In this document: positions 25,401 through 35,759 of the stretch, piece after piece | Position numbering within the stretch: position 1 is the stretch's first letter | Layout: every line of letters begins with the position of its first letter | Assembly: GCA_013397695.1 (NCBI GenBank) | Contig: VYZI01000002.1 | Location: 1,178,001-1,242,000, forward strand | Direction of reading: 5' to 3' | Length of the DNA stretch: 64,000 nt | Origin: Centropus unirufus | Lineage: Eukaryota; Chordata; Aves; Cuculiformes; Centropidae | Program-made: the position numbers and the translations under genes | Notes under the pieces: model-generated | Databases searched by the model: none | What the model saw: the letters and a program-made list of their open reading frames with translations, nothing else | Told to the model about the DNA's origin: nothing

Positions 25401-28400
25401 TTTAATTGCTCCTAGCTTCCCTTAATACACTCCTATATTAAATTGCATGCTTGTTCTTTTTAAGTGAATCGTCTGGGTGAAATCCGAAATGACAATGATC
25501 CAAACTGCACATATGAGGGAGATAACAACGTCTTGCTTCAGCAAACCAGCAACTACTTAATGAGCTGGATGAATTGCATAAGAGGTACGTTTTCATTGTG
25601 GAATCCTATGCTGGACCCAACAGTGTGTAGCTAATGGAATTAGGAGGTAATTTCTTACTGAAAGCAATTGACAGTCATTTAATTATTATGTGGAGCATAA
25701 ATAATGTGCTAGAGACTCCATGATACTTTCACAGTACAAAGATATTTGCTGTAAGAAATATTCTTTCTCCTAAGTGTTGCAGAAGCCAGCTAGATGTTTT
25801 GCCATCCCTAATAAAGGTAAGTAGTGCCTTAGTCCCTGAAAAGTGAAGTTTAGTTTAAGTACTCCTGAAGCTGTTTTAAGTCTCATTGTACTAAAAGAGT
25901 TCTTATCATGTAACTTGGTAATAATATCAATGAGTTATGTTTTTTTAGTTCTCTAGATAAATTATTTAGATTTTTTTTTCCATTTTCTAGCCGTGAGTTT
26001 CACCAGCATCTCACAGAATTGAAAGATTCAGGATTAGGAGTTGAATCTTATGGGCCTTAGAGGCAGTGATGTCAGGTTTTTCAGCACTTGTCTACTAGTC
26101 CTCATTTGGCTGGTCTAGGCTATAGTGAAATAAATATTACATTGTAATTGCATCTGGTGTACCAAGGGTTTGCATGGCTTTGTAATAGGCTTCTAGTTCC
26201 AAAGTGAATGATTTATTTTCTCATAAATAATTTTTTATATTCTTTGGTGTTTCAGATAAAACTCCTATTGAATCCCCTTTTGGAACAATAAACTTTTTGC
26301 AAGACTACCATCATATCCTTGGGTGTAAATTCACAGCCAACAGTGTTGAAGAGTGCATGGACTCCTCAGGTAGCCTTCTGCTATTGTTAAACTAATTCTG
26401 TAATCTTAATCTCTCTGACGTAATTATTATATGGATTTCACTTTACTAAGAACATAGATTGCATTTCGAAGTATGTCCTGTTGGCCCCAGCTTCAATTTC
26501 ATTTATGTTCCTCTTAAATACCATTAATGATCTAAGTGTTTTGCCACTGCATTGTTGTTTCCAAGTGAAACTGTTGTGTGGGGCACTGATCATCACTATC
26601 TTTTACCACTAAAATATCTTATTTTAGGAAACCATGCAAGGGATTTAGAAATACATTGAAAAGGCTTTTGGTGTGTCTGCTTTTGACAGTTGCTTTTGGT
26701 TGCATAGAGCAAAATGCATAATTGTGAAAGCAAATTCCCTGCAGTTTTCCTGGCTTACTCTGCTAGAATCAAATCAAATATGACATGAGATGCCAGGCCC
26801 ACTTTTGTATCATTGTGAGCCAAGATTGACCCTTGGAGGCAAAAATTAACAAAGAAATGGGTAGATACCAGAGCACTGAGCAAAAATAAATCTGTGAACC
26901 TGAGAACATCCTAGGGAAGAAACTTCAGTCTTAATAAATAAGGGACAATTGGGTTGATTCCTAAAACTCAGTAATCACTTAATTGCTCAAATAATTGCAA
27001 AAAAATGCCTGGTTAGATAGTATAATAATAGCTGTGGGGTAAAATCCAAATACTTCAAAATACAAAGGCTTGTAGGAATAAGGTTAATTCTTAGCAGCTG
27101 CTTTCTTTCTTCGTAGTATGTCTCCAGCTTGTGAAATCCAGTAGAGCACAAACTGATGCGTTATAAATTTGAATGTTAAGAATTTGGGATTTTTCTTTTT
27201 CGCAGTGCCTTTAGCAGCATATAAATGGCTGGTTTGCTACCTGCTCCGAGAAAGTGATTTAAAACTGAGCAAGGAGAAGCGGTTTGGGCGAAACAATTTT
27301 GAGGCAAAAAACAACTGTCAGGTAATAGTTACTCTGATTGCTTTATTTTATTTTACTATATTCACTTAAGTTTGTCAGATCCTGTTAGTTTTATCTTCTT
27401 ATGTCATGAAGTACAGTGTCCTCAAACATAAAGCAACAAGTCATATAACTAATAAAATGTAATGTTTGCCCATGTACATTGTATTGAACGTGCTAGCAGG
27501 ACTGTTACCATCAGCAGAAGTCTTCCAGGATATATTTCTCTTAAGAAAAGTTGCAGGCATGTGCTGAGCACTGTCTGTAATTTTGATAGCGCAACTAAAG
27601 TAAATCTACTACTATTAAATCTACTGCAGCATCTGATTATTACATCTCCATCTGCTCTTGTGGCTAAATACATACTGTAGGAAAAAATCTTGCTCTGGCA
27701 GGTAGGTAAACTGCATGAGCTAATAGGTCTTTTCCATCTCTGATTTCTATAAGTGCAAAGGACTCATGAAAGATACCAGACAGCCCTGGAACCTGAAAAG
27801 GAAACATTGACAATTTACATATAGCAGATCCACTTTCTCACTAGTGAGTTTTAACGGCTAGGAATGGCTTAACTTCAAATTCCTGTGTATATCCCCAAGC
27901 AACCCAAATTCTTCTGTTAACTCCATGAGAAAAATTGGCTTGCATCCAGGGTAAGAACACTTGTCATTTGTCACTGAGGAGAGAGCACTGCTTCTTGAAG
28001 ATGGCCAGTGTTACTACCTTATCTACAGTGCTCGCTCAAAAACATCAGGAAGGAATATTCAACTCGGCACCTAGAAAGAGCCAGCTTAACTTTAACAGGG
28101 GATGGTCTGTGTGAAACCACTGGTAAAGTGGGGGAAGTCTTTCCTAGTTTTGCCCTAGAAATGTCTTATTGGAGAAACTCTTCAGGGTCACTTCAGAATG
28201 GGAGTTGCCAGAAATTCAAGTCTGACTGCCAGTCAATGGGCCAACTCTTGGCAGACTTTTGCCTCTCTGATCTGATAGTTGGCAAGGATTGCTTGGATAG
28301 TTCTTTCAAAAGACATTGCATTCTATTAGAATCCATAAATAGAATGCAGTTATGCTAATATGATGCAATTTCTTATTTATTACTTGAATAGACTGTTACA

Positions 28401-31400
28401 AGTTTTCAGTAGGTTTCTGAACCACTTTGGAGATTTTATCCTCTTTAAAAAATTCTGCATAATATTAAATAAATATAAACCTGCCTTTATCTATTATAGT
28501 TGTATAGGTTTATTAATGATCCTAAAATCAGCAAACCTAGTTTTGCATGGTCTTCTCTGTGATGTAGCTACTTGATCCCATACAGCCTGGGTGCAACTGG
28601 CAAATTACCCTGGTTATAGGCATGCAGTCTGTACTCCCTCTGGACTGGTATAAAAGTCTACCCAAACTGCTGAAACACAGTGGAAAATTAGGGTCTTATT
28701 TCCGAGAGGCATTTTGAGAGGCATTTGGAAAGACACTGCAGAAATAGCTTTCTCCTAGAGTGTCCTCTTAGACTATCTTTAATCACATGCTGGATCAGCA
28801 GATCTAAATCAGCAAATCTCCAAGGGCGATGCCATTTTTTACCAGCTTGGTTTGTTGTGTGTTGTTAGTCTCTATACTTCTTTTCTCTTTCTTAAGGTGT
28901 ACTACTGTCGATCATTAGCCATTGCCTTTATTGAACAAGCAGTCTTACAAAGATATCATGACTACACTAAAGATCCCAACATACCATCTGCTCTGCAGCC
29001 AGTGCTTAAGAATCTCAGTGCCCTGTATGGACTCTGGTCTTTAAGTAAACATCTGGCTGTGCTCTACCAAGGTGAGATCAGCTCCCTAAATGTGCTGTGC
29101 ATATCAGTTTATATAAGTCCTAACTTAAAGATTACCCCATATTTTCACAGGGCGAGGGAATCCTAATTGGGATTTAGATTAGAGCATTTTCTTGTTGCCT
29201 GTGTAACACAAAAGAAGCATCCTGGACAAAATTTTCAGGAGCATGAGTGTGGAGCTCCCGATTAACCCAAAAGACTCTCTCTTAGCTTAGATATGAGAGC
29301 TCACAAGTTTTAATGTGGTCCAGTGCTTGGTGAGAGGGCGTGAGACGGGCAATCAGATACTGCGCTATAGCTTGTTAGTGCTAAAGTCCCCAAATGTCTT
29401 AGGCTGGCAGTTTTACAGTCAACTCATTAATGAAAGACAGTCAATCCGATTAAACAGGAGAATCTATTTATTCTCTTTAATACTGAACTGATAAAATCCC
29501 TTGTAAAAGGATTGTATCAGTGTAATCTTAACTGGTATAAGCTTCTTTGTGAATGCATTTGCAGGTGGTTATGCTTCAGGAGAGCAAGCTGGTAGAATTA
29601 TTCAGGATGCTATTCTGGAGCTATGCTACAGGGTAAGCCTTCAATATTGTTTGTTGAGATTGAGTAATAATACAGCATACAAATACTAAAAAAGACATAT
29701 ATTGGTTAATCTGTATTTCAAGGGGTGAATTAGCAGGGTATCACATTAATGCTTTCTGAATAACGTTCTATAAAGTTTAGTTACTCAATTGGTATTGAAT
29801 TTAGTCCTAGTTTATTTTAAAAAAAAATGAAAATCCATATATCAGAAAATAACATTCTACCATTTGTCACCATGCAGTCTTCAGTGGAAAGCCAATAAAG
29901 TACAGCAGTACACTTAAAATTATTTCATTATTGTGTAGGCTCATTTGTTTTTCTCAACACAAAAGCTTTTCAAACTGCATTATATTCTTGGGTAAGTAAA
30001 ATTTCAATTAAGAATCTGAGAGTTGTGTTTTTAAAAATCTAAAATACATGGTTTTTTATCTATAAAGAGTACCATCTTGGTTAAAATGTGTTTTAAGTGA
30101 AGGATGAATTAATTTAAAATACAATCTCTTTTTGGTTATTACTCTGGAAGGAAAAAATGTGAAATATGTCTAAATTCTTTATTGTGAATTTCTCTTCAAT
30201 TACTAGTAGCTGGTACTTCATGCAAATAATATTTATGATATTCTGTAGTTCACAGATAGCCATAAACAACTACAGAAGTTACCAAAGCTATGCTTTTTGC
30301 TTTTAAACAGTTGAAAGATGATGCAGTTGCTCTGGTTGATGTCATTGCTCCTCCTGACTTCATTCTCAACTCTCCCATTGGTAAAGCTAATGGAGAGGTA
30401 AGAAAACCCATTTTAAAATTTCTAAGTTTGATCATTAAGAAAGGTAGTGCCTGTAAATAGCCATTACATATTCAAGAGTCTTCTCAGCTACAAAAGAAAA
30501 GGAAGACACTTTCCAGTGGGAAGTACCATACTTAAATTGTTGTCAACAGAAAAAGACATTTTGCATTTGCTGGAGATAGGCTTCATTGGCAAACTCATGA
30601 GGTATTGCTCTAGTTTACTCTTGTGGGCATCTGTGTCACTGAAAAAAAATATACACCATCTCTTCAGAGTCCTTAAGGAGTAATATGTCTTTAATATACA
30701 GTTTAATACATTGGAGAGGTGACATGGTGTGCTTCTTCTCTGCCTTACACTTTTGCTGCCTTTATTGATATTCACATTACACTGGGTTTGTATGCTGTGC
30801 AAATAAATTATGTAGAAATTATTTCTTTCTTTTAATTAGTTAGAAAATAGTTATTTTAGTGAGAGAGAGACCCTAACTTGGGAGAGTGGCAGGATCAACA
30901 GCCCAGCTTAAGTGCATTTCCACCAATGCACACAGCATGGGCAACAACCAGGATGAATTAGATGTCATTGTACAACAAGAAAACTGTGATGTTATTGTCA
31001 TCATGGAAACGTAGTGGGTTGACTCATATAACTGAAGCGCTGCCATGGCTGGATATGAACTCTTCAAGCAGGACAGGCAAGGAGGGCGAGGTGGTGGTGT
31101 GGCCCTCTGTGCAAAAGAGTGGTTTGATTGTCTTCAGCTCAGTGATGGTGATGATAGGGTTGAGTGGCTATGGCTAAAAATCAGTGGACTGCCCAATAAG
31201 GCAGATATCATGGTAGGAGTCTGTTATAGACTGCTTGCCCAGGACAAAGAGACAGATGAGATTTCTACAAGCAACTGGGAGAGGTCTCGTGATTGCTAGC
31301 CCTTATTCTTGTGGGGGACTTCAATTTATCAGATATCTGCTAGCAGTGTAATACAACAGAGGAAACAATCTAGATTGTTCCTGGATTGCATGGAAGACAT

Positions 31401-34213
31401 CTTCCTGAGAACAGACTGAGAGGGTTGGGATTGTTCAGCCTGGAGAGGAGAATGCTCCAGGGAGACCTTATAGCTGTCTTCCAGTACCTGAAGGGGCCCT
31501 GCAGGAATGCTCGGGAGGGACTTTTTACAAGGATGTGTAGTCGTAAGACAGGGGGGAATGGCTTCAAATTGGAGGGGAGAAGATTTAGATTAGACATAAA
31601 AAAGAAATACTTGACAGTGATGGTGGTGAGGTACTGGCATAGGTTGCCGAGGGAAGTTGTCCCCTCCCTGGAAGTGCTCAAGGCCAGGTTGGGTGGGGCC
31701 TTGAGCAGCCAGGTCCAGTGGGAGGTGTCCCTGCCCATCGCAGGGGAGTTGAAACTTGATCTTTAAGGTCCCTTCCGCAAAACCATTCTATGATTCAGGA
31801 TGTAGTTTCGCCATGGATTTGTCTATACAAATTCATAGTCCCATTCCGCCTTTTTTTTCCTTGACATAGTTAAAGAGCTACATTTCATTCCAAAATCTCA
31901 GCAAGCCAAAATTTTTGCTTACTGGCCAACCCTACTCAGCAGAGCCAAGCTGTGGGATAACTGTTTTGTAGAGACCAGTGTCACAGTATGGTAGTTGGGT
32001 TTAGTGTGGATAGATCCTGTAGAGAATCACTGGAGCCAGTGGAGACAGCCAAGAATTTTGACGGCTTTGCTGAGTCAAGTGTACTGAATGCTTTTCAATA
32101 TTCGGTGACTGTGTCTTCTTTTTGAAAGTTGTCCATTGTTTCCATGGTAATCAAGCAATACAGAAGCACCCCAGATGTTTCTAAGGGACTCTTTCCGAAC
32201 AGAGTTATTACTTTGGTAACAAAATCTCTACAAATAAAGGAGGAAGGCTAGCTCTACAAACCTAGCCACCTATAATCATCAGTGGAAACATTTCCATTTC
32301 TGTTGCTTTTTGAGGATTCAGTTAATGAAAGAGGTTATGGCAGGGAAGCTCTGTGAAAAGGAACATTATCTCTAAGAATTTAAAAATACCTGTATTGGCC
32401 AAAAGCCATTTTCACCCATTGTTCTGTTCTGTAGGCAGGAATATAAAATGTGGGGCAAGTACACAGTGATCTGTTCATAGAATACTACCTCTTTGTTGGC
32501 AGTCAGCTGGAGATTTCTTATCAGCAGCCAATAAAGCTGTCATGTAAGGGATTTGGCTATCTCCTCCTTGGCTAGCTCTTAGCTCACACAACTAGAGAAG
32601 CCACAGGGGCCTATTAATAGTCGGAATTAATATTAGAGACTAATATTATTACTATAATATGTGAGATATACAGATAGGACTCTAAACACTACTAACTTCC
32701 TCATGTACTAAATATTTGGTAAGGTTTTTATAAATTAATTGAGTCATTGAGAGAATGATTTCAACCAATGATATCGAAATGTATGTTCTGCACATTTCAG
32801 GGAGGTTTTCTGAAATGCCTCTAAGTCTGTGGTTTTCAACTTGTGTAAATATTTTCAGCCAAAATATGAAAAAGGCTGACAATCCCTCCCTCAAAGAAAA
32901 TACTGAATAAAGCTCCTTGTCTCCTAACTGTCTATATTTAATTATTCATTGCTATCTTTGCAACCTCTAAAACCCAATGCAAACATTATAGTAAAAATTA
33001 CAGTATGGTAAAGAATGGATTATCCAAGCATAACAAGAAAGTGTATTTAATTCAGGATAACCTGTGTTGTTCTGCAGTGGATTCCTTGAGCTATGAGCCA
33101 CAGAGCAAATTCAGAACAGAAGTTTCCAAATTTGTTGTGGGCAGCTTTAAGCATTAAATAATTCAGATTCTCTTTAAAAGCAGCTTAGATGGTGGGGACT
33201 GAATTTCTCCATAGAAGATCTGATAATCTCATCTGAAGTATATTAATTTATCACCATGTTTATTTAAGGATTAATTAAAAATCTTTAGATTATATCAAAT
33301 CATGGAATGCAATTATCAAAAATACATGGGGCAAGGCATCTTTTGCTATAGAGAAAAGGCTTTTTACTTTACATCACTCACTGCTTTTATACTTTGGTGG
33401 TATGTTATTACTTTGTACTCGAACTTACTGCTTAAAATATGGCTTTCCTTTTCTCATCTTTCTGTGTTTTTTAAAGTTATAAGCTTCAGTTAATTATGAA
33501 CTGCTCTTTATTGCTGAATTTATAATTTTGCAGAATTCACTTCCCATGTACTTCTTTTTAATTATTCCACATACAATTGCAAATTGATGAGATGATGAAT
33601 TAATGATCTGCTTATGACAGAGGAATTTCTTATGCTCAGATCAAATCGTTCACACCTGGGAGAGAAGTTATGTTACTTCCCAGAAATGTGTTGAAATAAA
33701 AGTAAAAACAGAGAAGTATGAGTGCTTTCAGACATAATCTTCAGGTTTGGACAAAACCATTAGTAGCTTAGTATAACCTCATTTCCAGATTTCTACCTGT
33801 GATGATACAACTGATGTCAAGCTGAAAACAAGAAATTATAGAAGTTGCTGGTTTCCTGCTCTTATGCCAAGGATGGCCTAAATGATTTACATTTTATGTA
33901 AATTTGACATTTACAGCACTTTGGTGCTTTATTTTAGTTTTTATTCTTGCTTGTGCTTAATTACTCACATTTGTTATCTAGAAATTCAATCACAATCTCA
34001 TTTCAAACAGTGACTTAGATAATTTGTCTTGCCCAAGTTTCCTTTGGTTTTTTTTCTGTACAAACTAATCCTTTTTTAATTTTTCTTTTGCAGTTATATA
34101 AAAATATGTGGGCAGAAGTCCTTCAAGGCAGAAAAGCTCTGAACAGACCTTCATGGTGGGCAGAATTGTGTGTTAATAAACCTGTTATGGGCAGGCTGAG
34201 GCCAAAATTATAG
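7246..34213 (+). CDS. ACOX3: ACOX3, peroxisomal acyl-CoA oxidase 3 (pristanoyl-CoA oxidase), complete coding region in 17 exons
   Basis: Seventeen exons join in frame to 2121 bp, or 706 residues (human ACOX3 is 700). The enzyme is an FAD flavoprotein of the peroxisomal matrix. It oxidises 2-methyl-branched acyl-CoAs such as pristanoyl-CoA to trans-2-enoyl-CoA, passing electrons to O2 to give H2O2; this is the first step of peroxisomal beta-oxidation. The N-terminal alpha domain is about residues 25-155. The flavin/substrate beta domain is about 156-290 (FALTELSHGTNT at 163-174, AAKFWVGNMG at 199-208). The C-terminal alpha domains follow, with the catalytic-base motif TYEGDNN (Glu about 458) and ECREACGGHGYLA at the end of exon 11. 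The C terminus Pro-Lys-Leu is a PTS1 variant of the usual Ser-Lys-Leu. All introns are GT-AG and all phases agree. The ATG has A at -3. No frameshift or stop was found. Confidence 0.97.
8732..8965 (+). CDS. ACOX3: ACOX3 exon 3
   Basis: The exon encodes residues 57-134 (NRIFSALESDPLFAHHPGED ... YFLHYG), part of the N-terminal alpha-helical domain. It includes the conserved FLRCKRLFEYNFL. The acceptor is ccccttcaag at 8722-8731 and the donor is TATGGT|GTAAGT. It begins and ends in phase 0. Confidence 0.95.
9159..9230 (+). CDS. ACOX3: ACOX3 exon 4
   Basis: This 72-bp exon encodes residues 135-158 (VFAGAILSAGKRFADLVEQV followed by YNME). The acceptor is ctgtttttacag and the donor is ATGGAG|GTAATG. 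The preceding intron is only 193 bp. Confidence 0.93.
10665..10754 (+). CDS. ACOX3: ACOX3 exon 5 (flavin-contacting motif)
   Basis: This 90-bp exon encodes residues 159-188, including FGCFALTELSHGTNTRGIRT, the signature at the flavin site of acyl-CoA oxidases. The acceptor is ccttatttag and the donor is ACTCAG|GTTAGT. It is short enough to be missed by ORF calling. Confidence 0.95.
11503..11646 (+). CDS. ACOX3: ACOX3 exon 6
   Basis: The exon encodes residues 189-236 (EFIINTPDFEAAKFWVGNMG ... LHSFVVQ) of the beta domain, nearly identical to mammalian ACOX3. The acceptor is ttgttacag and the donor is GTACAG|GTTAGG. Confidence 0.95.
12505..12593 (+). CDS. ACOX3: ACOX3 exon 7
   Basis: This 89-bp exon encodes residues 237-265 and two bases of Gly266 (IRDTKTLLPMPGVMVGDIGK ... 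NGLDNG). The donor is AATGG|GTAAGTC. The next intron, 8.7 kb, is the longest in the gene. Confidence 0.95.
13101..13119 (+). promoter_or_regulatory. Candidate CTCF binding site
   Basis: The 19-mer agccaccaggtggcactgc matches the CTCF core (consensus CCACCAGGGGGCGC) at nearly every position; the T and A are the main departures. It is intronic, on the plus strand. Occupancy is not known. Confidence 0.5.
14858..14876 (+). promoter_or_regulatory. Weaker CTCF-like motif
   Basis: The stretch contains CCACCAGGGGATGC, which differs from the CTCF core at two positions. It has the same orientation as the stronger motif about 1.76 kb upstream. Confidence 0.3.
15114..15144 (+). repeat. T-rich low-complexity tract
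   Basis: Nearly uninterrupted runs of T with occasional C or G. It produces a false Lys-rich open frame on the minus strand. Confidence 0.8.
16945..17030 (-). mobile_element. Possible old CR1 3'-end remnant
   Basis: 'ggttggaaagacctttgaca' followed by 'gagtccaaccac' resembles a second avian CR1 3'-end variant (ggttggaaaagacctctaag then caagtccaacc), in minus orientation. It is diverged and short. Confidence 0.4.
21316..21412 (+). CDS. ACOX3: ACOX3 exon 8
   Basis: This 97-bp exon finishes Gly266 and encodes up to residue 298 (FAMFHNVRIPKENIVNVAGD ... YSSSVK). The acceptor is ttttttaaacag and the donor is GTCAAG|GTATGA. Confidence 0.94.
21674..21722 (+). repeat. AAT-type microsatellite
   Basis: Interrupted aat/aaat repeats (aaataataataataatgat and onward) about 50 bp long in ACOX3 intron 8. 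Confidence 0.85.
21832..22014 (+). CDS. ACOX3: ACOX3 exon 9
   Basis: The exon encodes residues 299-359 (DVKERFSATLGSLSTGRILI ... EEEIPVLEYQTQ). It carries the family motif IRFSATRHQFGP, which lines the acyl-CoA/flavin dimer region. The donor is ACACAG|GTAAAT. Confidence 0.95.
23043..23265 (-). mobile_element. CR1 LINE 3'-end fragment
   Basis: It starts 'aaaaccatagaatggtttga', then 'aagatcatccagttcc' and 'ggctgctcaaggccc', and ends near 'aatttcttcttgatgtctat'. This is a 220-bp 5'-truncated CR1 in minus orientation in ACOX3 intron 9. Confidence 0.85.
23463..23585 (+). CDS. ACOX3: ACOX3 exon 10
   Basis: The exon encodes residues 360-400 (QWRLIPYLAATYALDYFSKS ... KQRSQRQ) in the C-terminal alpha region. 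The acceptor is ttttattctag and the donor is AGACAG|GTGAGA. Confidence 0.94.
24411..24690. mobile_element. Possible degraded LTR/ERV-like remnant in ACOX3 intron 10
   Basis: The stretch with 'aaaagacttgtgggatggaa', 'aaacagctttaataaatagt' and a following AAT/AAG-rich run resembles, from memory, the region around LTR junctions of avian endogenous retroviruses. No TG...CA ends, primer-binding site or coding sequence is visible. It could equally be an unrelated low-complexity stretch. No viral protein is encoded. Confidence 0.3.
24870..24990 (+). CDS. ACOX3: ACOX3 exon 11
   Basis: The exon encodes residues 401-440 and one base of Met441 (ADMGREIHALSAASKPLSSW ... QECREACGGHGYLA). The CREACGGHGY motif is strongly conserved in acyl-CoA oxidases. 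The acceptor is ttcacaaag and the donor is TTGCCA|GTAAGT. Confidence 0.95.
25465..25584 (+). CDS. ACOX3: ACOX3 exon 12 (catalytic glutamate)
   Basis: The exon encodes residues 441-480 and one base of Asp481. It includes MNRLGEIRNDNDPNCTYEGD and NNVLLQQTSNYL. The Glu of TYEG (about residue 458) corresponds to the catalytic base of acyl-CoA oxidases. The donor is AAGAG|GTACGT. Confidence 0.95.
26256..26369 (+). CDS. ACOX3: ACOX3 exon 13
   Basis: The exon encodes residues 481-518 and one base of codon 519 (KTPIESPFGTINFLQDYHHI ... VEECMDSS). The acceptor is ggtgtttcag. The donor CTCAG|GTAGCC is the weakest of the gene. The sequence here is less conserved than in neighbouring exons. Confidence 0.92.
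27206..27321 (+). CDS. ACOX3: ACOX3 exon 14
   Basis: The exon encodes residues 519-557 (VPLAAYKWLVCYLLRESDLK ... AKNNCQ), close to human LAAYKWLVCYLLRE. The acceptor is cttttttcgcag-like and the donor is TGTCAG|GTAATA. Confidence 0.95.
28897..29071 (+). CDS. ACOX3: ACOX3 exon 15
   Basis: The exon encodes residues 558-615 and one base of Gly616 (VYYCRSLAIAFIEQAVLQRY ... LSKHLAVLYQG). The acceptor is tctttcttaag and the donor is CCAAG|GTGAGA. Confidence 0.95.
29565..29632 (+). CDS. ACOX3: ACOX3 exon 16
   Basis: This 68-bp exon encodes residues 616-638 (GGYASGEQAGRIIQDAILEL then CYR), corresponding to human GGYFSGEQAG. The acceptor is gcatttgcag and the donor is TACAGG|GTAAGC. Confidence 0.94.
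30311..30397 (+). CDS. ACOX3: ACOX3 exon 17
   Basis: This 87-bp exon encodes residues 639-667 (LKDDAVALVDVIAPPDFILN then SPIGKANGE). The acceptor is cttttaaacag and the donor is GGAGAG|GTAAGA. A decayed second copy of this exon lies at 52544-52622. Confidence 0.95.
30860..31795 (+). mobile_element. CR1 LINE, internally deleted, with endonuclease-domain remnant
   Basis: The 5' part (about 30930-31340) translates in pieces to CR1 ORF2 endonuclease: MGNNQDELDVIVQQENCDVI, KGGRGGGVALCAKEW and the catalytic GDFN at 31314-31325. The Trp codon after MET is a TAG stop at 31012-31014, and the frames are shifted. The sequence then jumps (about 31390-31420) to the usual 3' end, RLRGLGLFSLERR onward, ending 'aaaaccattctatgattcag'. 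The reverse-transcriptase core is missing. It lies in the last ACOX3 intron and is not functional. Confidence 0.85.
34094..34213 (+). CDS. ACOX3: ACOX3 exon 18 (last coding exon, stop TAG at 34211-34213)
   Basis: The exon encodes residues 668-706 (LYKNMWAEVLQGRKALNRPS ... VMGRLRPKL). The acceptor is tttcttttgcag. The C-terminal Pro-Lys-Leu fits the PTS1 pattern small/Pro-basic-Leu. The mammalian protein ends Ser-Lys-Leu. Confidence 0.95.
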   Translation, partial: LYKNMWAEVLQGRKALNRPSWWAELCVNKPVMGRLRPKL

Positions 34214-34560
34214 AACAAATAACTTGTGAGAAGCTGGATGGGTCTGAGATGGACACTGTCTTTGAAACATCAGAAGGAAATGAGGCCATATGTCAAACAC
34301 TGAAAATGAGAGATTTTCATAGAGAAGTGCCAAGTTTTAAAATGTCTTTGAAATCAAGTCCTATTTGGTCTCAACAACTGCTAATAAGGACAGGAGCAAG
34401 TGAAACACATCTGTACGCTATTCATATTTAGTCAATTAAATACAGAAAAACTAAGATCATTATGATCACCGCTTTGCAAAGTTTCTCTAAGTGTTCCAGT
34501 CAATATCTTGACTCTACTCTCATATCAAAATAAATGAGAATTTGAAGAAAAAAAAGGCTT
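34214..34560 (+). other. ACOX3: ACOX3 3'UTR with polyadenylation signal
   Basis: An AATAAA hexamer lies at 34529-34534, about 315 bases after the stop, and is followed by an A-rich run near 34547-34557. A second possible signal, ATTAAA, is at 34819-34824, so a longer 3' end is possible. The exact cleavage site is not readable. Confidence 0.65.
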
Positions 34561-34991
34561 CAAGAACACTAACAATGATAAACCTTTATTAAGGGATGCA
34601 AATAATTTCTGATGACCCCTTTGAAGTGTGTGAAGCTATTCTAATTTACTTTGTATGTGTCTATGTTAAACTACTTGATTGCACTTTCAATGCAGGACAG
34701 GACTGGGATTTTGGATAATCTGTCTTTTAATTGTGTATAACTCCGTAGATAAAATTAATTGAAAGTAACTCATTTATTCATCTTTTTTTGACAAAAATGT
34801 TCAGTAATGCAAACTTTTATTAAATGTGTCCTTGGTTGATTCTAAAATTTTCAATACTGCAAAACCACTGCCAAGCCTGGGATATATCAATACACGTAGA
34901 AACTGGGTCTGCTTTAGGTCATAATATACTGAGATGGATTATTATAAAACTGAACTTGTAAGAACATATGATCGCACTAGGCATTATTGAA

Positions 34992-35755
34992 TACAGAATC
35001 ATAGAATGATTTATGTTGGAATGACCTCAAAGATCATCCAGTTCCAAACCCCTTCCATGGGCAGGAACACCTTCTGCTAGACCAGGCTACTCAAAGCCCT
35101 GTCGAGCCTCGCCTTGAATGCTTCCAGGGATGGAGCATCTATAGCTTCTCTGGGGAACCTGTGCCAGTGCCTCACCCCCTCACTGTAAAAAATTTCTTCC
35201 TGATATCTAATCAAAATCTACCCTCTTTTAATGTAAAACCATTATCCTTTGTTCTATCACTGCACTCTCCAATAGTCCTTCCCCAGCTTTCTTATAAGCC
35301 CCCTTTAAGTACTGAAAGACTGCTATAAGGTCTCCCTGGAGCTTTCTCTTCTCTAGGCTGAACAACTACAATTCTCCCAGCCTTTTCCTTGTGTGAGAGG
35401 TGCTCCAGCCCTCTGATCATTTTCCTGGACATCCTCTGGACTCACTCGATCAGATTCATGTCCTTCCTGTGCTGAGGACTCCAGAACTGTACACAGCACT
35501 CCAGGCGAGGTCTTAAATGAGTAGACTAGAGGGGCAGAATCACCTCCCTCAACCTGCTGGTCACACTTAGGCAGCTCAGGATACAGTTGGCTTTCTGGGC
35601 TGCAAGCGCACACTGCTAACTTATGTTGAGCTTCTCAATCCACCAGCACCCCCAAGTCCTTCTCTTCAGGGCTACTCTCAATCCATTCTCCACTCAGCCT
35701 ATATTTGTGGTTGGGATTGCCCAGACCCAGCTGCAGGAGCTTGCACTTGTACAAA
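34992..35755 (-). mobile_element. CR1 LINE, about 760 bp, 5'-truncated, minus orientation
   Basis: The 3' terminus at 34992 reads 'acagaatcatagaatgattt'. The element runs through the 3'UTR and the last part of ORF2 to about 35755 ('cagctgcaggagcttgcact'). It is the longest CR1 in the window and begins about 430 bp after the main ACOX3 polyadenylation signal. Open frames inside it are decayed ORF2 shadows. Confidence 0.9.
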
Positions 35756-35759
35756 ATAG

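Noticed and set aside
35353..35613. Minus-strand 86-residue frame downstream of ACOX3
   Set aside because: It lies entirely inside the CR1 copy at 34992-35755.
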